In this document: piece by piece, positions 44,499-55,227 of the stretch
Numbering within the stretch: the stretch's first letter is position 1
Layout: each line of letters begins with the position of its first letter
Assembly: GCA_001023575.1 (NCBI GenBank)
Contig: CP011489.1
Coordinates: 868,001-932,000 of the forward strand
Direction: 5' to 3'
Source: Actinobacteria bacterium IMCC26256
Lineage (GTDB): Bacteria > Actinomycetota > Acidimicrobiia > IMCC26256
DNA length: 64,000 nt
Notes under the pieces: model-generated
Told to the model about the DNA's origin: nothing
What the model saw: only the letters and a program-made list of their open reading frames with translations
Databases searched by the model: none
Translations under genes and position numbers: made by a program

Positions 44499-44803
44499 AC
44501 CGAGGCGAAATATGGTTAGCCCACGTTGGTAAAAAGCGTCGACCAATAATAATACTTACGCGATCCGAGGTACTTGAAGTACGCGATCTAGTTACGGTGG
44601 CCGAAGTCACTACCTCGATTAGGGGTCTCAACGTGGAAGTAAAGATTGATCACGTCGTTGTCGGCCTAGATAGCCCCTCTGTTATTAACTGCGATGGACT
44701 ACACACAGTTACTCAAGCTTCGCTGACTGGCCCCATTGGGCGTGTCAGCGAAGATGTGATGCGAAAAGTTTGCTCGGCCATAACCTACGCAGTTGGCTGC
44801 TAA
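44495..44803 (+). CDS. MazF/PemK-like endoribonuclease toxin
   Basis: A 102-aa toxin with the family start NRGEIWLAHVGKKRRPIIILTR, then VTVAEVTTSIRGLNVEV, and SPSVINCDGLHTV with the DxL pair and IGRVSEDVMRKV. MazF cuts single-stranded RNA at short sites and stops growth when the antitoxin is lost. The GTG at 44495 overlaps the antitoxin stop; GTG 44483 is also in frame. The cleavage motif cannot be predicted. Confidence 0.85.
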   Translation: MNRGEIWLAHVGKKRRPIIILTRSEVLEVRDLVTVAEVTTSIRGLNVEVKIDHVVVGLDSPSVINCDGLHTVTQASLTGPIGRVSEDVMRKVCSAITYAVGC

Positions 44804-44990
44804 GAGACGTAAATGTTCTGCCTGCTGTGGGCGAGCGCATCGCCAGCGAGGGAGCCCCATTCGTTAGGAGGCCCTGAGAGCGCGCATCACAGTCAAAATC
44901 CCGAAGATGTCCTTGGCCCACCTTCATGGCCAGATTGGGAGGCCAGCCAGTGGTGTCTGGGGTTATTACGAGATTTCTTATGAGATATTT

Positions 44991-46745
44991 TTACTGGGTG
45001 GGTCGAAACTCTGCGAGCTCTTGTTTAAGGAGGTCGAGACCCAGCGGCCCGAGGTCAAGTGCGAATGCATGCCATGCCTTTAAATCAAACTCAGCGCCGA
45101 GCTGTTTCTTCGAGGCCTCCCTAGCTTCGAGCCAGACCCTCTCACCGATCTTGTATGAGATGGCTTGGCCTGGGAGACCGAGATACCTGTCAATCTCGAA
45201 GGACATCATCTCGCTTGGGAAACGACTCCGTTTGATGGCGAATGCAAGACCAATCTGGGGAGTCCATACCTCGCCGCCAAACTCGTTCTCTGTCGATGGA
45301 ATTCTCAACCCAAGATGCATTCCAATGTCGACGATTACTCGCACTGCGCGCAGTGCATGAGCGCGCAGCATTCCGAACTCGTAATCGGGTACGTCTAGGT
45401 ATCCAAGTTCGCCCATAAGCCTCTCGGCGTATAGGGCCCATCCTTCGCCGTGCCCGGAGTTCCAACCAAGCGTGCGCTGGAAACGGGTCAGCCTCTCGCC
45501 AAGGTGCACAACCTGGGCAATCTGAAGGTGATGACCCGGAACACCTTCGTGGTAGCAAGTTGAGACCTCACCCCAGAGAGGGAAGAGCGTATGACCCTGA
45601 GTTGGGTACCAAGTACGCCCCGGGCGAGAGAAATCTTCAGATGGCCCCGTGTAATACATCGCTGCTCCGCCACCGGGAGGCGCGATCATGGCCTCTACTC
45701 GCTGAACCCGCTCGGGGATATCAAAGTGAGTCTCGTTTAGATCTGAGATTGTCTTGTCTAGGAGTTCTTGCAGCCATCCCCTAAATGCATCTGGGCCTTC
45801 AATGGAGCGGCTCGGGTCGGTCTCTAATAAATCGACAACCTCGCTGAGCCCAGCGCCGGGGAGGATGCGCTCTGCGAGAATCGCCATCTGCTCTTCAATT
45901 CTCTCTAACTCTGCCCATCCCCATGCGTAGGCTTCATCGAGATCAAGCTCCGCTCCGTTGTAGAGGCGTGAAAAGGCTGCGTATCGCTCGCGCCCTACTC
46001 CGTCTACTGGCGCAGATGCAGGGAGATATTTCTCCGAGAGAAACGCTGCGATCTCTGCATACGCTTGAGTGGCGCTCTCTGCATTCTTCTTTAAGGAACT
46101 GCTGAGAGATTTCGATTCGATGTTGCTGCTATCAAATTCGGATGCAACTGAGATGAAGAATGGTTGGAGTCCGGTATTCCCTGACCATGCGGCGCACTGT
46201 CGTGCAACGCCCTCGACTTGACGCGAGGGAGCAAGTAGACCTCTTTGAACCCCGCTCTCAAGGCTCTTGCGCACCGAAGCTAATGATGCTGCTACCCCAG
46301 ACATTCGAACTGATATCTGGTCCCAGTCGTCTTCATTCTCGCGAGGCATTAGGTCGAATACCTCGCGCGTCGCCTGTATCGGCCCTCCAAGCACGTTGAG
46401 TTCTCGATACTGCTCCCCAAGACTCTCTAGAGAGAGCCCTACGCCGAGACGCTCCTGCATATATGCGCTAGCGATACGGTCTCGGGTCTCCGCGGTCTCG
46501 ATCCGTTGTAATGCCACAAGTGCCGACGTAGCGAGATTTGCGCGCTCCTCGAGCGCCTCTGGGGAGTAGTCGGTCAGCGCGGTTGGGTGGTCGTCTATCC
46601 CCACAGCGGTCGCACCTGTCGGGTCTAGTGCTGCGTACTCGGAGACGTAGGCATCGCTTAGGGCGTAGACGTCGCTATTCGCGACTCCGGCGTTAGTGCT
46701 GTCCGTGGCGCCATGGTCGCTTACTGCGTCGCCACTATGCGCCAT
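44991..46745 (-). CDS. DUF885 metallopeptidase-like protein
   Basis: A 584-aa member of the DUF885 family, related to thermostable carboxypeptidase-like zinc peptidases. The metal motif is TCYHEGVPGHHLQ at about residue 390 (HEGxPGHH), followed by SGHGEGWALYAERLMGELGY, which would hold another metal ligand. No signal peptide is seen, so it is probably cytosolic. Substrate unknown; a peptidase role fits the M3 enzyme nearby. The 187 bp between it and the toxin gene hold nothing recognisable. Confidence 0.88.
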   Translation of the reverse strand: MAHSGDAVSDHGATDSTNAGVANSDVYALSDAYVSEYAALDPTGATAVGIDDHPTALTDYSPEALEERANLATSALVALQRIETAETRDRIASAYMQERLGVGLSLESLGEQYRELNVLGGPIQATREVFDLMPRENEDDWDQISVRMSGVAASLASVRKSLESGVQRGLLAPSRQVEGVARQCAAWSGNTGLQPFFISVASEFDSSNIESKSLSSSLKKNAESATQAYAEIAAFLSEKYLPASAPVDGVGRERYAAFSRLYNGAELDLDEAYAWGWAELERIEEQMAILAERILPGAGLSEVVDLLETDPSRSIEGPDAFRGWLQELLDKTISDLNETHFDIPERVQRVEAMIAPPGGGAAMYYTGPSEDFSRPGRTWYPTQGHTLFPLWGEVSTCYHEGVPGHHLQIAQVVHLGERLTRFQRTLGWNSGHGEGWALYAERLMGELGYLDVPDYEFGMLRAHALRAVRVIVDIGMHLGLRIPSTENEFGGEVWTPQIGLAFAIKRSRFPSEMMSFEIDRYLGLPGQAISYKIGERVWLEAREASKKQLGAEFDLKAWHAFALDLGPLGLDLLKQELAEFRPTQ

Positions 46746-47040
46746 CTCTGCCTCTCAGACTTGTTCTCTGCAGCCCGCCTCTGGAGTAGGCCGCTATTAG
46801 TGACTGAGAATCTAATTCGCCACGAGTTAGTCCTCGGCGATTGATCCACTTGATCTTGCCGCGATTTTGCGGCGATCGTGGCGTGATCTTGCTTCACAGA
46901 GCGCCTCGGTGGGCACGCCGTAGGGGAGTCTTGCTACCGTCGCAGGGTTCGGAGAATCAGGGACTATCAGAATCAGGGGCGCTGGGCCCACTGATCAGAG
47001 AGAGCATGCGCCTACCTCGGTAGAGCATGTGAGGAGCACA

Positions 47041-48459
47041 ATGGCAGCCGACTCAACCAAGCAAGGCGCAGCTACGACCCGCACTGAGAGCGACTCGATG
47101 GGTCCAATCGAGGTCGCAAGTGATCGCTACTGGGGTGCCCAGACCGAGCGTTCGCTGCACCATTTCTCTGTAGCGGAGGACCGTATGCCGACCGCAGTAA
47201 TTCGCGCTATGGGGCTTCTCAAGGGAGCAGCGGCGACGGTGAACAAAGACCTCGGGAAACTTAGTGACGAGAAGGCTGCTCTGATCAATGCTGCGGCGGA
47301 TGAGGTAGTAGCAGGGATACTTAGCGACCATTTTCCACTCTACGTATGGCAGACCGGTTCTGGTACCCAGACCAACATGAATGTCAATGAAGTCATCTCA
47401 AACCGCGCGATTCAGATGGCGGGTGGCGAGATGGGCTCCAAGTCACCGGTTCACCCCAACGATGACGTAAACATGTCGCAGTCATCGAATGACACGTTCC
47501 CGACGGCGATGAATATCGCTGCCTATCAAGAGGTTACGGCCCGCCTCGTTCCCTCGGTCACTGCTCTGCGCAATGCTCTCGATGTGAAGTCAAAAGAGTT
47601 TGCAGACATTGTCAAGATCGGGCGCACGCACCTTCAGGACGCAGTTCCTCTTACTCTCGGTCAAGAGTTCAGTGGCTACGTTGCTCAATTGGACGCAGAT
47701 TTAAAGCGTATTGATCAAGCAATGCCGGCTTTGCTACTTCTTGCTCTCGGAGGCACGGCAGTAGGTACCGGAATCAATACTCACCCGGAGTTCGCTGATC
47801 GATCCGCTGCTGAGATTGCCCGCCTAACTGGCCTCCCCTTTGCTTCGGCGCCTAACAAGTTCGCGGCGCTTGCAGCACATGACGACATTGTCTTCGCTAG
47901 TGGAGCGATCCGCACACTCGCGGTTTCGCTGATGAAGATTGCGAATGATGTGCGTTGGCTTGGCTCGGGGCCGCGTGCCGGAATCGGCGAGTTGCAGCTC
48001 CCGGAGAACGAGCCCGGATCCTCGATCATGCCTGGGAAGGTAAACCCAACTCAGTCCGAGGCTCTCACAATGGTCTGCGTTCAAGTAATAGGTAACGACA
48101 CCGCTATTGGAGTTGCAGGATCCATGGGCAACTTCGAACTCAATGTCTTTAAGCCTGTGATGATCTTCAACTTCCTACACTCTGTCGACCTCCTCACCGA
48201 TGCATGCAGAAACTTCATGGAGTTCTGCGTTGTTGGTATTGAGCCGAACCGCGAGCAGATCGCAAAGCACGTGCGCGACTCGCTGATGCTTGTGACAGCG
48301 CTAAACCCAGTCATTGGGTATGACAAGTCGGCACTCATCGCAAAGAAGGCACATAAGGAAGGTACGAACCTTCGAGAGGCAGCCGTATCGTTAGGTTTCC
48401 TCACAGGCGAAGAGTTCGATGCCGCACTTAAGCCCGAGGAGATGATCGGTCCCAAGTGA
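47041..48459 (+). CDS. fumC: class II fumarate hydratase
   Basis: A 472-aa homotetrameric lyase that interconverts fumarate and malate in the TCA cycle. The signature [15 protein letters not shown] is present, together with [25 protein letters not shown] and [17 protein letters not shown], which together form the class II active site. I start at ATG 47041 with GAGGAG before it; a GTG at 47029 is in frame but upstream of the ribosome site. It overlaps the SDR gene by GTGA. Confidence 0.96.
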   Translation: MAADSTKQGAATTRTESDSMGPIEVASDRYWGAQTERSLHHFSVAEDRMPTAVIRAMGLLKGAAATVNKDLGKLSDEKAALINAAADEVVAGILSDHFPLYVWQTGSGTQTNMNVNEVISNRAIQMAGGEMGSKSPVHPNDDVNMSQSSNDTFPTAMNIAAYQEVTARLVPSVTALRNALDVKSKEFADIVKIGRTHLQDAVPLTLGQEFSGYVAQLDADLKRIDQAMPALLLLALGGTAVGTGINTHPEFADRSAAEIARLTGLPFASAPNKFAALAAHDDIVFASGAIRTLAVSLMKIANDVRWLGSGPRAGIGELQLPENEPGSSIMPGKVNPTQSEALTMVCVQVIGNDTAIGVAGSMGNFELNVFKPVMIFNFLHSVDLLTDACRNFMEFCVVGIEPNREQIAKHVRDSLMLVTALNPVIGYDKSALIAKKAHKEGTNLREAAVSLGFLTGEEFDAALKPEEMIGPK

Positions 48460-49256
48460 GCCGCTCTAGGTTCGCTTTTCCTGGATCACACGCGATAATT
48501 ACCGGAGGATCATCCGGGATTGGGCTAGAGGTTGCGAAGCAACTTCGAGCGCGAGGATGCACCGTATCGGTAATTGCTCGAGATCCAGAGAAGCTTGCTC
48601 AGCTTGAGGCTCAGATTGACGGAGTGCGAACCGCCTCTGCAGATGTCACTGATGTAGCGGCGCTTAAAGCAGCGGTTGATCTGATCGTCGAGGAATCTGG
48701 CCCATGTGACCTCCTAATTACCTGCGCCGGTGCGGCGCACCCTGGCTACTTCCTTGAATTGGATGATCAGGTATTTCGAGATCAAATGGAGCTTGATTAC
48801 TTCGGAACATTGAATGCGATAAGAGCAGTGCTTCCTTCGATGGTCGAGAGGGGATCCGGAACCATCGTCGGGGTCTCGTCAGTAGCCGGATTGATTGGCG
48901 TATTTGGGTACTCCGCTTACGGCGCCTCAAAGTTTGCAGTCCGCGGATTGCTTGAGTCACTGCGTGCTGAGATGCGTAGCTATGGCGTGAAGGTTCTATG
49001 CGCTTATCCACCAGATACGGATACGCCGGGATTCGAGGCTGAGAACCTTCTGAAGCCTCGAGAGACGGCTGCGATATCGGCTGGGATCAAGTTACGAACA
49101 GTTGATGATGTTGCAACCTCTATCGTCAAGGGGATTGAGAAGGATCGAGTCGCAATTACTCTTGATCTTCAATCGGCGCTATTGGTGCGCATCGCTGGAC
49201 TGCTCAGGCCGATGCTTGACGCTGCGATGGCTCGCTCAGCGCGTAAAGCGAAATAG
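48456..49256 (+). CDS. SDR resembling 3-ketodihydrosphingosine reductase
   Basis: A 266-aa SDR with [10 protein letters not shown] at the N-terminus, the catalytic [10 protein letters not shown] and YGASK, and the motif [14 protein letters not shown] followed by KPRETAAIS, which is characteristic of the KDSR/FVT1 branch. [10 protein letters not shown] is also typical. In eukaryotes this enzyme reduces 3-ketosphinganine in sphingolipid synthesis; in bacteria the branch may act on other keto-lipids. Coupling to fumC by a GTGA overlap is probably for expression and not pathway reasons. No serine palmitoyltransferase is in the window. Confidence 0.78.
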   Translation: MSRSRFAFPGSHAIITGGSSGIGLEVAKQLRARGCTVSVIARDPEKLAQLEAQIDGVRTASADVTDVAALKAAVDLIVEESGPCDLLITCAGAAHPGYFLELDDQVFRDQMELDYFGTLNAIRAVLPSMVERGSGTIVGVSSVAGLIGVFGYSAYGASKFAVRGLLESLRAEMRSYGVKVLCAYPPDTDTPGFEAENLLKPRETAAISAGIKLRTVDDVATSIVKGIEKDRVAITLDLQSALLVRIAGLLRPMLDAAMARSARKAK

Positions 49257-49262
49257 AGCGAC

Positions 49263-50294
49263 TTAAGCGATATTTGCCTCAAGGGCAGGTAGTTCTTGAC
49301 CCTCGGCGAGAGGGAAGTGGCACGCCACGAAGTGATTCGGTCGAATCTCTTGGATCTGTGGCTCCTCTTCTGCGCACTTCTCCGTTGCCAATGGGCAACG
49401 CGTTCGGAATCTGCAGCCAGATGGAGGGGCAAGAGGGGAGGGGATCTCTCCTCCGACGCCGCCGCGAAGCGTTGGGTTTACCTCAGGGTCCGCAACCGGA
49501 ATCGCGCTGAGAAGCGCAGCGGTATACGGATGAGCAGGTGATGCGTAGAGGTCATCGGGTGTAGCGATTTCGCAGAGTTTTCCGAGGTACATAACTGCAA
49601 CACGGTCGCTGATGTTCTTAACGACCGCAAGATCGTGAGCGATGAATACAAGAGTTAATCCGTAGCGAGCCTTCATGTCCTCAAGGAGGTTGAGAATCTG
49701 TGCCTGTACGGAGACGTCGAGTGCGGAGACAGGCTCATCGCAGATGATCACGCGTGGCTCGGTGGCAACAGCGCGAGCAATTGAGATGCGCTGGCACTGA
49801 CCGCCAGAGAACTCATGTGGCCTGCGACCAATCGCTGCCTCTGCATCGATGCCTACAACCTCTAAGACCTCAAGCACCTTGGCTTGGCGGCTCGCCTCAT
49901 CGCCGATCTTCCAGATATCGAGACCCTCGCGCACGATCTTTCCGACTCGCCTACGTGGATTGAGCGATGAGATGGGGTCTTGGAAAATCATCTGAAGTCG
50001 AGGCCGCGTCTGGCGCAGTTCCTCGCCCTGGAGTGTCATTAGGTCTATATCTCCGAACATGACATGACCAGAGTTGGCTCTAACGATCTGCATGATCGCC
50101 TTGCCGAGTGTTGATTTTCCACAGCCGGACTCTCCGACGAGTCCAAGTGTCTCGCCCTCGCGAACATCAATACTGATTCCCGCAACGGCACTTACCTTGA
50201 GCCCTGAGCGCCCTACAGGGAACTCAACAAATAGGTCTTCAATGCGCAGGACGGTCTCGCCCTGTGAGAGATGTGCTTTCCCTGTACCAGCCAT
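49263..50294 (-). CDS. oppF: oligopeptide ABC transporter ATPase, OppF/DppF type
   Basis: A 343-aa ATPase, one of the two that power the importer. Walker A GESGCGKST, Q-loop FQDPISSLNPRRRV, signature EFSGGQCQRISIARA and Walker B VIICDEP are present, and the C-terminal Cys-rich CRFRTRCPLATEKC (usual for Opp/Dpp ATPases) may bind an Fe-S cluster. It ends the operon and starts one base after the oppD stop. It converges on the KDSR-like gene. Confidence 0.92.
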   Translation of the reverse strand: MAGTGKAHLSQGETVLRIEDLFVEFPVGRSGLKVSAVAGISIDVREGETLGLVGESGCGKSTLGKAIMQIVRANSGHVMFGDIDLMTLQGEELRQTRPRLQMIFQDPISSLNPRRRVGKIVREGLDIWKIGDEASRQAKVLEVLEVVGIDAEAAIGRRPHEFSGGQCQRISIARAVATEPRVIICDEPVSALDVSVQAQILNLLEDMKARYGLTLVFIAHDLAVVKNISDRVAVMYLGKLCEIATPDDLYASPAHPYTAALLSAIPVADPEVNPTLRGGVGGEIPSPLAPPSGCRFRTRCPLATEKCAEEEPQIQEIRPNHFVACHFPLAEGQELPALEANIA

Positions 50295-50295
50295 A

Positions 50296-51345
50296 TCAGC
50301 GCACCCCTGAAGTCTGTTTGGCGCTTAGCTCCACAGGGAACCAGCAACTGAATTGGTGGCCGTCGGAGTCTGGAGCGGAGAGGGGTGGTTCTTCAGTGCG
50401 GCATTTATCAGTGGCATATGCGCAACGTGGACTGAACTTGCAGCCGGTCGGAGGATTGATGAGGTTTGGTGGTCGCCCGCCGATGGTCTTCAAGCGGGTG
50501 TGGCTCGGGTCGCTGATCTTGGGGATTGACGACAAGAGTGCCTCGGTATAGGGATGGCGCAGATTAGAGAAGAGAACCTTTGTGGGGGCCTTTTCTACGA
50601 TCTTGCCGGCATACATAACAGCAATCTCGTCGGTGCGCCCGGCAACCACACCGAGGTCGTGTGTTACGAGAATCATCGCCATGTAGCGGTCACGTTGCTG
50701 AGTCTGAAGGAGGTCAAGGATCTGGGCCTGTACCGTCACATCAAGGGCAGTTGTTGGCTCATCCGCGAAGAGAAGCTTTGGCCCACAAGCAATTGCGATA
50801 GCGATCATTACGCGTTGGCGCATTCCGCCAGACATCTCGTGGGGATACTGGCGAAGACGTCGCTCAGGCTCAGGTATTCCCACTGATGAAAGAAGTGCGA
50901 GAGCAGTCTGGTTTGCGTGGTCCTTCGAGATGTCCAAGTGCTGTCGCAGACCTTCAGTGATCTGCTTTCCGACTCTCATCACAGGGTTGAGCGAGGTCAT
51001 CGGGTCTTGGAAAACCATCGCCATCTGATCGCCCCAGTATTGGGCCATAAGTGAGTTATCCGCACCGACTAACTCGACGCCTTCAAACTTTACCGATCCA
51101 CTGCGCTCAACATCGCGTTTTGGTAGAAGCCCCATGATGGAGCGAGCCAAGACGGTCTTGCCTGATCCTGACTCGCCGACTACCCCTAGGGTGCGACCGC
51201 GCTCGAGCGTGAAAGAGACTCCATCAACAGCGCGAACGAGTCCTCGGTCTGTCTTGAAATAGGTCTTGAGGTTATTTACTACCAACAAAGGAGCATCGCT
51301 CGATGGGGTAGTAGCAGAAGACTCTGCAAAACTCTCAGCGCTCAT
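50296..51345 (-). CDS. oppD: oligopeptide ABC transporter ATPase, OppD/DppD type
   Basis: A 349-aa ATPase pairing with OppF. It has Walker [24 protein letters not shown], signature [15 protein letters not shown], Walker [13 protein letters not shown] and the C-terminal [14 protein letters not shown] cysteine motif. It overlaps oppC by ATGA and is translationally coupled to it. Confidence 0.92.
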   Translation of the reverse strand: MSAESFAESSATTPSSDAPLLVVNNLKTYFKTDRGLVRAVDGVSFTLERGRTLGVVGESGSGKTVLARSIMGLLPKRDVERSGSVKFEGVELVGADNSLMAQYWGDQMAMVFQDPMTSLNPVMRVGKQITEGLRQHLDISKDHANQTALALLSSVGIPEPERRLRQYPHEMSGGMRQRVMIAIAIACGPKLLFADEPTTALDVTVQAQILDLLQTQQRDRYMAMILVTHDLGVVAGRTDEIAVMYAGKIVEKAPTKVLFSNLRHPYTEALLSSIPKISDPSHTRLKTIGGRPPNLINPPTGCKFSPRCAYATDKCRTEEPPLSAPDSDGHQFSCWFPVELSAKQTSGVR

Positions 51346-52295
51346 AGTGCACTCTCTCTAACGTCGAAGGTGGCGCGTAAAACATCACCCAGATAGTTGA
51401 GTGCGTAGACGGTGAAGAAGATCACCATCGAAGGGAATAAGACCATGCTTGGCGCTTCCCTCAAATAGGCCTGACCAGAGAAGATGACATTGCCCCAGGT
51501 GGTGACATCAGGCTTAACCCCTGCGCCCACCAAGGAGAGACTCGCTTCAGCCACAATGGCAACTGCAATACCAAGAAGGGCAATAGAGAGCATCGCGGGC
51601 AGAACATTAGGGAGTATCTCTCGCAGCATTGTCCGAATATGGCCAGCGCCTTGTGCGCGCGCTGCCGTTACAAAATCACGCTCAGACCATGAAAGAGTCG
51701 ATGCCCTTGTAATCCGAGCAAGAATTGGAATAGAGACAATCGCTAATGCCATCGTCACGTTAAACACGGTTCGCCCCAAGAATGAGACCACTGCAAGAGC
51801 GAGTACCAATTGTGGGAACGCCAAAAGTATGTCGGTTAATGCACCGAGTACTCCTCCGACGCGTCCCTTGAAATACCCCGATATGAGCCCTAAGGCTCCG
51901 CCTATTATGAAACCAGTGATGACGGCGGCGAAGGCAATAAATAGGCTATTTCGAGCACCCCAGATGATTCTAGAAAAGACATCACGACCGTTCCCATCAA
52001 GGCCAAAAATATGATTAAGAGTTGGTCCCTGTGCTGCCTTGAGTGGATTGGCGTCGTTAATTGGATCAGGTATTGGTAACACCGGAGCAAGAATCGCTGC
52101 GAGGATGAGCAGTGTCATCCAACCTACGGCTATCCACGCCCCAATTGTGAGGCCTTTTTTCTTGGCCTTGACAGTTCCCGCTGAGACCGCTGCAAAGTGC
52201 TGTGTAACGGAGTCAGCTGGGACGTCGCTTCGAGCCTCACTGTCGTGCATTAAGTGGATGAGTTCTTCGCCGTGATCAGGCAACGGATCGCGCAT
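51342..52295 (-). CDS. oppC: oligopeptide ABC transporter permease, OppC/DppC type
   Basis: A 317-aa inner-membrane permease with about six helices and the cytoplasmic EAA loop (ARAQGAGHIRTMLREILPN) that docks on the ATPases. The N-terminal 60 residues are hydrophilic, longer than usual. The start overlaps the end of oppB by 20 bp; a downstream Met (MHDSEARSD, near 52250) is an alternative start that would remove most of this overlap. Confidence 0.9.
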   Translation of the reverse strand: MRDPLPDHGEELIHLMHDSEARSDVPADSVTQHFAAVSAGTVKAKKKGLTIGAWIAVGWMTLLILAAILAPVLPIPDPINDANPLKAAQGPTLNHIFGLDGNGRDVFSRIIWGARNSLFIAFAAVITGFIIGGALGLISGYFKGRVGGVLGALTDILLAFPQLVLALAVVSFLGRTVFNVTMALAIVSIPILARITRASTLSWSERDFVTAARAQGAGHIRTMLREILPNVLPAMLSIALLGIAVAIVAEASLSLVGAGVKPDVTTWGNVIFSGQAYLREAPSMVLFPSMVIFFTVYALNYLGDVLRATFDVRESAL

Positions 52296-53232
52296 TTCGA
52301 ATTCGTGGGTCCAGGACCGAGTAGAGGATATCGATAGCGAAGTTTACGGTCACGTAGAGAATCGCAATGATCGCGACGTATGACTGCAGTGCCGGATACT
52401 GCTTCGCCAGAATTGCTTCAGTGATTCTCTTGCCAAGGCCAGGAACCCCAAAGACGTTCTCTACAACGATTGCCCCACCAATAAGCGCGCCGACGTTGAG
52501 GCCAGCGACGGTTAGGAGCGTAAGGCTTGACGGGCGAAGGGCGTGGCGCCAAAGAATACGGCGCGTGGGGATGCCCTTGGCTTTTGCGGTCGTGATGAAG
52601 TCTTCTTGAAGGGTTGCGATCATGTCCGAGCGAAGTAAGCGCATGTAGACAGCGATCTGTCCGAGGGTCAATGCCACAACTGGCATGAGCATGTAGGTCC
52701 AGTTGTCCAACGGGTTAAGAGGGAATGGAATTACATTCGACTGAGTTGGGAGCAGTTGCCACTTAGCGCCTACATAGATGGCGAGAAGGAGAGCGACGAC
52801 GAAGTTAGGGAGAGCGAGGAGAGCGAACATTGTCGCGTTAGCGCCACGATCGTATTTGCTTCCAGCCCGATATGCGGTGGTAACGCCAAGGGGGATCGCT
52901 ATGAGCAGCGCAAAGAACTGCGCGTAGAGCATTAGCTCGAGGGAGACCGGCAGAGAGGTCTTGATAACTGTGTTCACTGACTGTTTGGAGTCGTAGTACT
53001 TCCCGAAGTCGCCCTGGAGAAAATTACCAAGCCATTTTCCGTACTGCTGATAGACCGGCTCATTGAGGCCGAGGTCTTGGGTAAGCGCGGCCTTCTGCTG
53101 TGCCGTCCCGAATGGAATGATCTTCGAGACCGGGTCGCCAGGCTGGAGCTTGGTTAGCCCAAAGGTAATGAAGGTTACGACGAGGACCACCAGAACGAGC
53201 CGGAGGAATTTTAGAGTGAAAGTGCGAAGCAC
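52276..53232 (-). CDS. oppB: oligopeptide ABC transporter permease, OppB/DppB type
   Basis: A 318-aa permease. The OppB-type N-terminus (FTLKFLRLVLVVLVVTFITFGLT with LQPGDP) and the EAA loop (TTAKAKGIPTRRILWRHALR) are clear, and the last helix ends in FAIDILYSVLDPRIR. It forms the translocation pore with OppC. It is 71 bp downstream of the oppA stop. Confidence 0.92.
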   Translation of the reverse strand: MLRTFTLKFLRLVLVVLVVTFITFGLTKLQPGDPVSKIIPFGTAQQKAALTQDLGLNEPVYQQYGKWLGNFLQGDFGKYYDSKQSVNTVIKTSLPVSLELMLYAQFFALLIAIPLGVTTAYRAGSKYDRGANATMFALLALPNFVVALLLAIYVGAKWQLLPTQSNVIPFPLNPLDNWTYMLMPVVALTLGQIAVYMRLLRSDMIATLQEDFITTAKAKGIPTRRILWRHALRPSSLTLLTVAGLNVGALIGGAIVVENVFGVPGLGKRITEAILAKQYPALQSYVAIIAILYVTVNFAIDILYSVLDPRIRNARSVA

Positions 53233-53303
53233 GCAGTCTCCTCCGTTCGCTTCCGGCTCGTCCTATAGGTGGTTTTCGTCATTTGTTACGTAACTACTTT
53301 TAG

Positions 53304-54941
53304 TTACTTGGTCTTTGAGATGCCAAGTAACTGGTGGTATCCAGCGAAGACAGCCGCTGGCTTGTCTTTTCCTGGCTTGCCAGACTCATCGGGCAGGTTC
53401 GGTCCAAGAATTCCAGTGACCTTGTCATTGGAGCCAATGAACCAATCTGTGTACCAACCCCAGAGTGTGGTTATCTCTGAGGACATCTGGCCTACAAACG
53501 TCTCATAGTCGACCTTACGCTTTGCAGGGTCGAGCTCTGAGCGCCCATCGTCAAGAGCCTTGTCGATGATTGGGTCATTAATCTTCCCAAAGTTGACCGG
53601 TGATCCAGAGTGGAACCAAACGTAGAGCGTGTCTGGGTCCGCACCTGGGTAGTTGCGCCATGCAAATGCATCTACAGCGCCACCGAGGGCTTGGTTGATG
53701 ATCTGTGCTTGGTCAACTGGGGCAGGAAGATTGACCGTAATACCCACAATTGCGGCCTCACGCTTAATCTCTGCCGCTAGTGCCTGGGTAGTCGGGTCGA
53801 ATGTCGATTGCAGGTTCAGTTCGAACTTGCCGCCGTTCGCTGCTTTGTACGCGGCAACAAGTTTCTTGGCCTTAGGAATGTCCTGGCCCTTCGGGTATCC
53901 AGCCGGGTCTTTGATGTGGCCGAGGACCTTTGAGTCCACAACTTGGTATGCCTTGGTGGTGCCTGGTCCTGCACCAATAGCCGCTAGTGCATCGCGATCC
54001 TGAGAGAGCGCAAGTGCGAGGCGGGCATTGGCGTCATTGAATGGAGGTCGAGTCAAGTTGATTAGAACCTGGCTGATCTCACGGTTACCAGCGGGCTCAG
54101 AGGTGATGTTGGCGCCGAAGCCCTCAACAGTCTTGCGGTCTTTTCCGCCAGAGGTGTGGATGACATCGAACTGTCCGCCCTGGAGTCCGTTGATGCGCTG
54201 AATTGAGTTGCCCTGAACTTTCCAGTTGATTCCATCAAGGAGTGGGTAACCCTTGCGCCAGTAATTAGCGTTCTTGACTACCGCTACGTCGCCTGATGCT
54301 GGGTCAAAGCTCTTGAGCTTAAATGGCCCGGATCCGATGAGTTTCGTGTCGCAGTCTGGAGAATCGAGCTGCGCTGGTGCAGCGATTCCGGTACGCCCTG
54401 TGGTCCAGAGGTACCAAGGGAATGCAACCCACGGCTTCTTCATCGCGACCGTAACTGTCAAAGGATCTGTGACAGTCACCGTAGCGATGTTGGAGAATAC
54501 GAACTGTAGAAGTAGGCCCTTTGTCCATGCGGTGATGTTCTGCGCAACGGCTGCTGCGTCAACAGGGGTTCCATCGTGGAAGGTGACCCCTTCACGCAGT
54601 CCGATTGTCCAGACACTGGAGTCATCGTTGGGTGTGATGGTCTTAGCGAGGTAAGGAACCGCGCGTCCATCGTTTGTGGGCTCAGCGAGCGTGTCATACA
54701 TCGACTGCATGATCATGATGCCCGAGATGGCGGCCTGCGTCTTAGGCGGGCAGAACTGTGTGGTCTTGCCCTCGACGCCGTAGGTGATTACTCCACCGGT
54801 TACGGGAGTGCCGCCACCGTTTGAGCTGCCGCCGTTGTCCTTGTCGCCGCCGCCGCATGCTGTTGCAAACATCGCGACGATTGCCAATGAAGCAGCAATT
54901 TTAATGCCGCGTTTCCTGTTGTTGTGCTGGACTTTCCGCAC
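53304..54941 (-). CDS. oppA: oligopeptide-binding lipoprotein (SBP family 5)
   Basis: A 545-aa substrate-binding lipoprotein. It starts with a basic segment and a hydrophobic stretch ending in the lipobox FATAC, then GGGDKDNGGSSNGGG as a flexible linker. Family 5 features include TITPNDDSSVWTIGLREGVTFHDGTPV and a long C-terminal lobe. It probably recruits peptides or similar compounds outside the membrane. The GTG start is preceded by GGGGGG. The ~70 bp upstream are AT-rich and hold the likely operon promoter. Confidence 0.9.
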   Translation of the reverse strand: MRKVQHNNRKRGIKIAASLAIVAMFATACGGGDKDNGGSSNGGGTPVTGGVITYGVEGKTTQFCPPKTQAAISGIMIMQSMYDTLAEPTNDGRAVPYLAKTITPNDDSSVWTIGLREGVTFHDGTPVDAAAVAQNITAWTKGLLLQFVFSNIATVTVTDPLTVTVAMKKPWVAFPWYLWTTGRTGIAAPAQLDSPDCDTKLIGSGPFKLKSFDPASGDVAVVKNANYWRKGYPLLDGINWKVQGNSIQRINGLQGGQFDVIHTSGGKDRKTVEGFGANITSEPAGNREISQVLINLTRPPFNDANARLALALSQDRDALAAIGAGPGTTKAYQVVDSKVLGHIKDPAGYPKGQDIPKAKKLVAAYKAANGGKFELNLQSTFDPTTQALAAEIKREAAIVGITVNLPAPVDQAQIINQALGGAVDAFAWRNYPGADPDTLYVWFHSGSPVNFGKINDPIIDKALDDGRSELDPAKRKVDYETFVGQMSSEITTLWGWYTDWFIGSNDKVTGILGPNLPDESGKPGKDKPAAVFAGYHQLLGISKTK

Positions 54942-55227
54942 GTTTCCCCCCGTGAAGTAGTCGATGGGCTGAGCCCCGATGAATTGAAATTTGGTCGTAA
55001 ATGGTTTCGTATTGCTATTTATTTAGTGCTTTAACGAGAACGAACTAATTACGTACTTGAGATTCAATACCCTTGCTTGGTATCCGAGGATGCCCCGCTG
55101 AGGTGTGACCGTAAGCAGTAACGGCGTCATTGTCAAACCGCACCTTACGCGCGAACGGCTCAATTCTGTCGCTACCCTTGACCGGGGATGTCCGCGTGAA
55201 GGTCTTGCTGACGGTTACGGTCAAGGA

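Noticed and set aside
44804-44990. Possible small RNA or tRNA between toxin and DUF885 genes
   Set aside because: No cloverleaf, terminator or promoter pair could be recognised.
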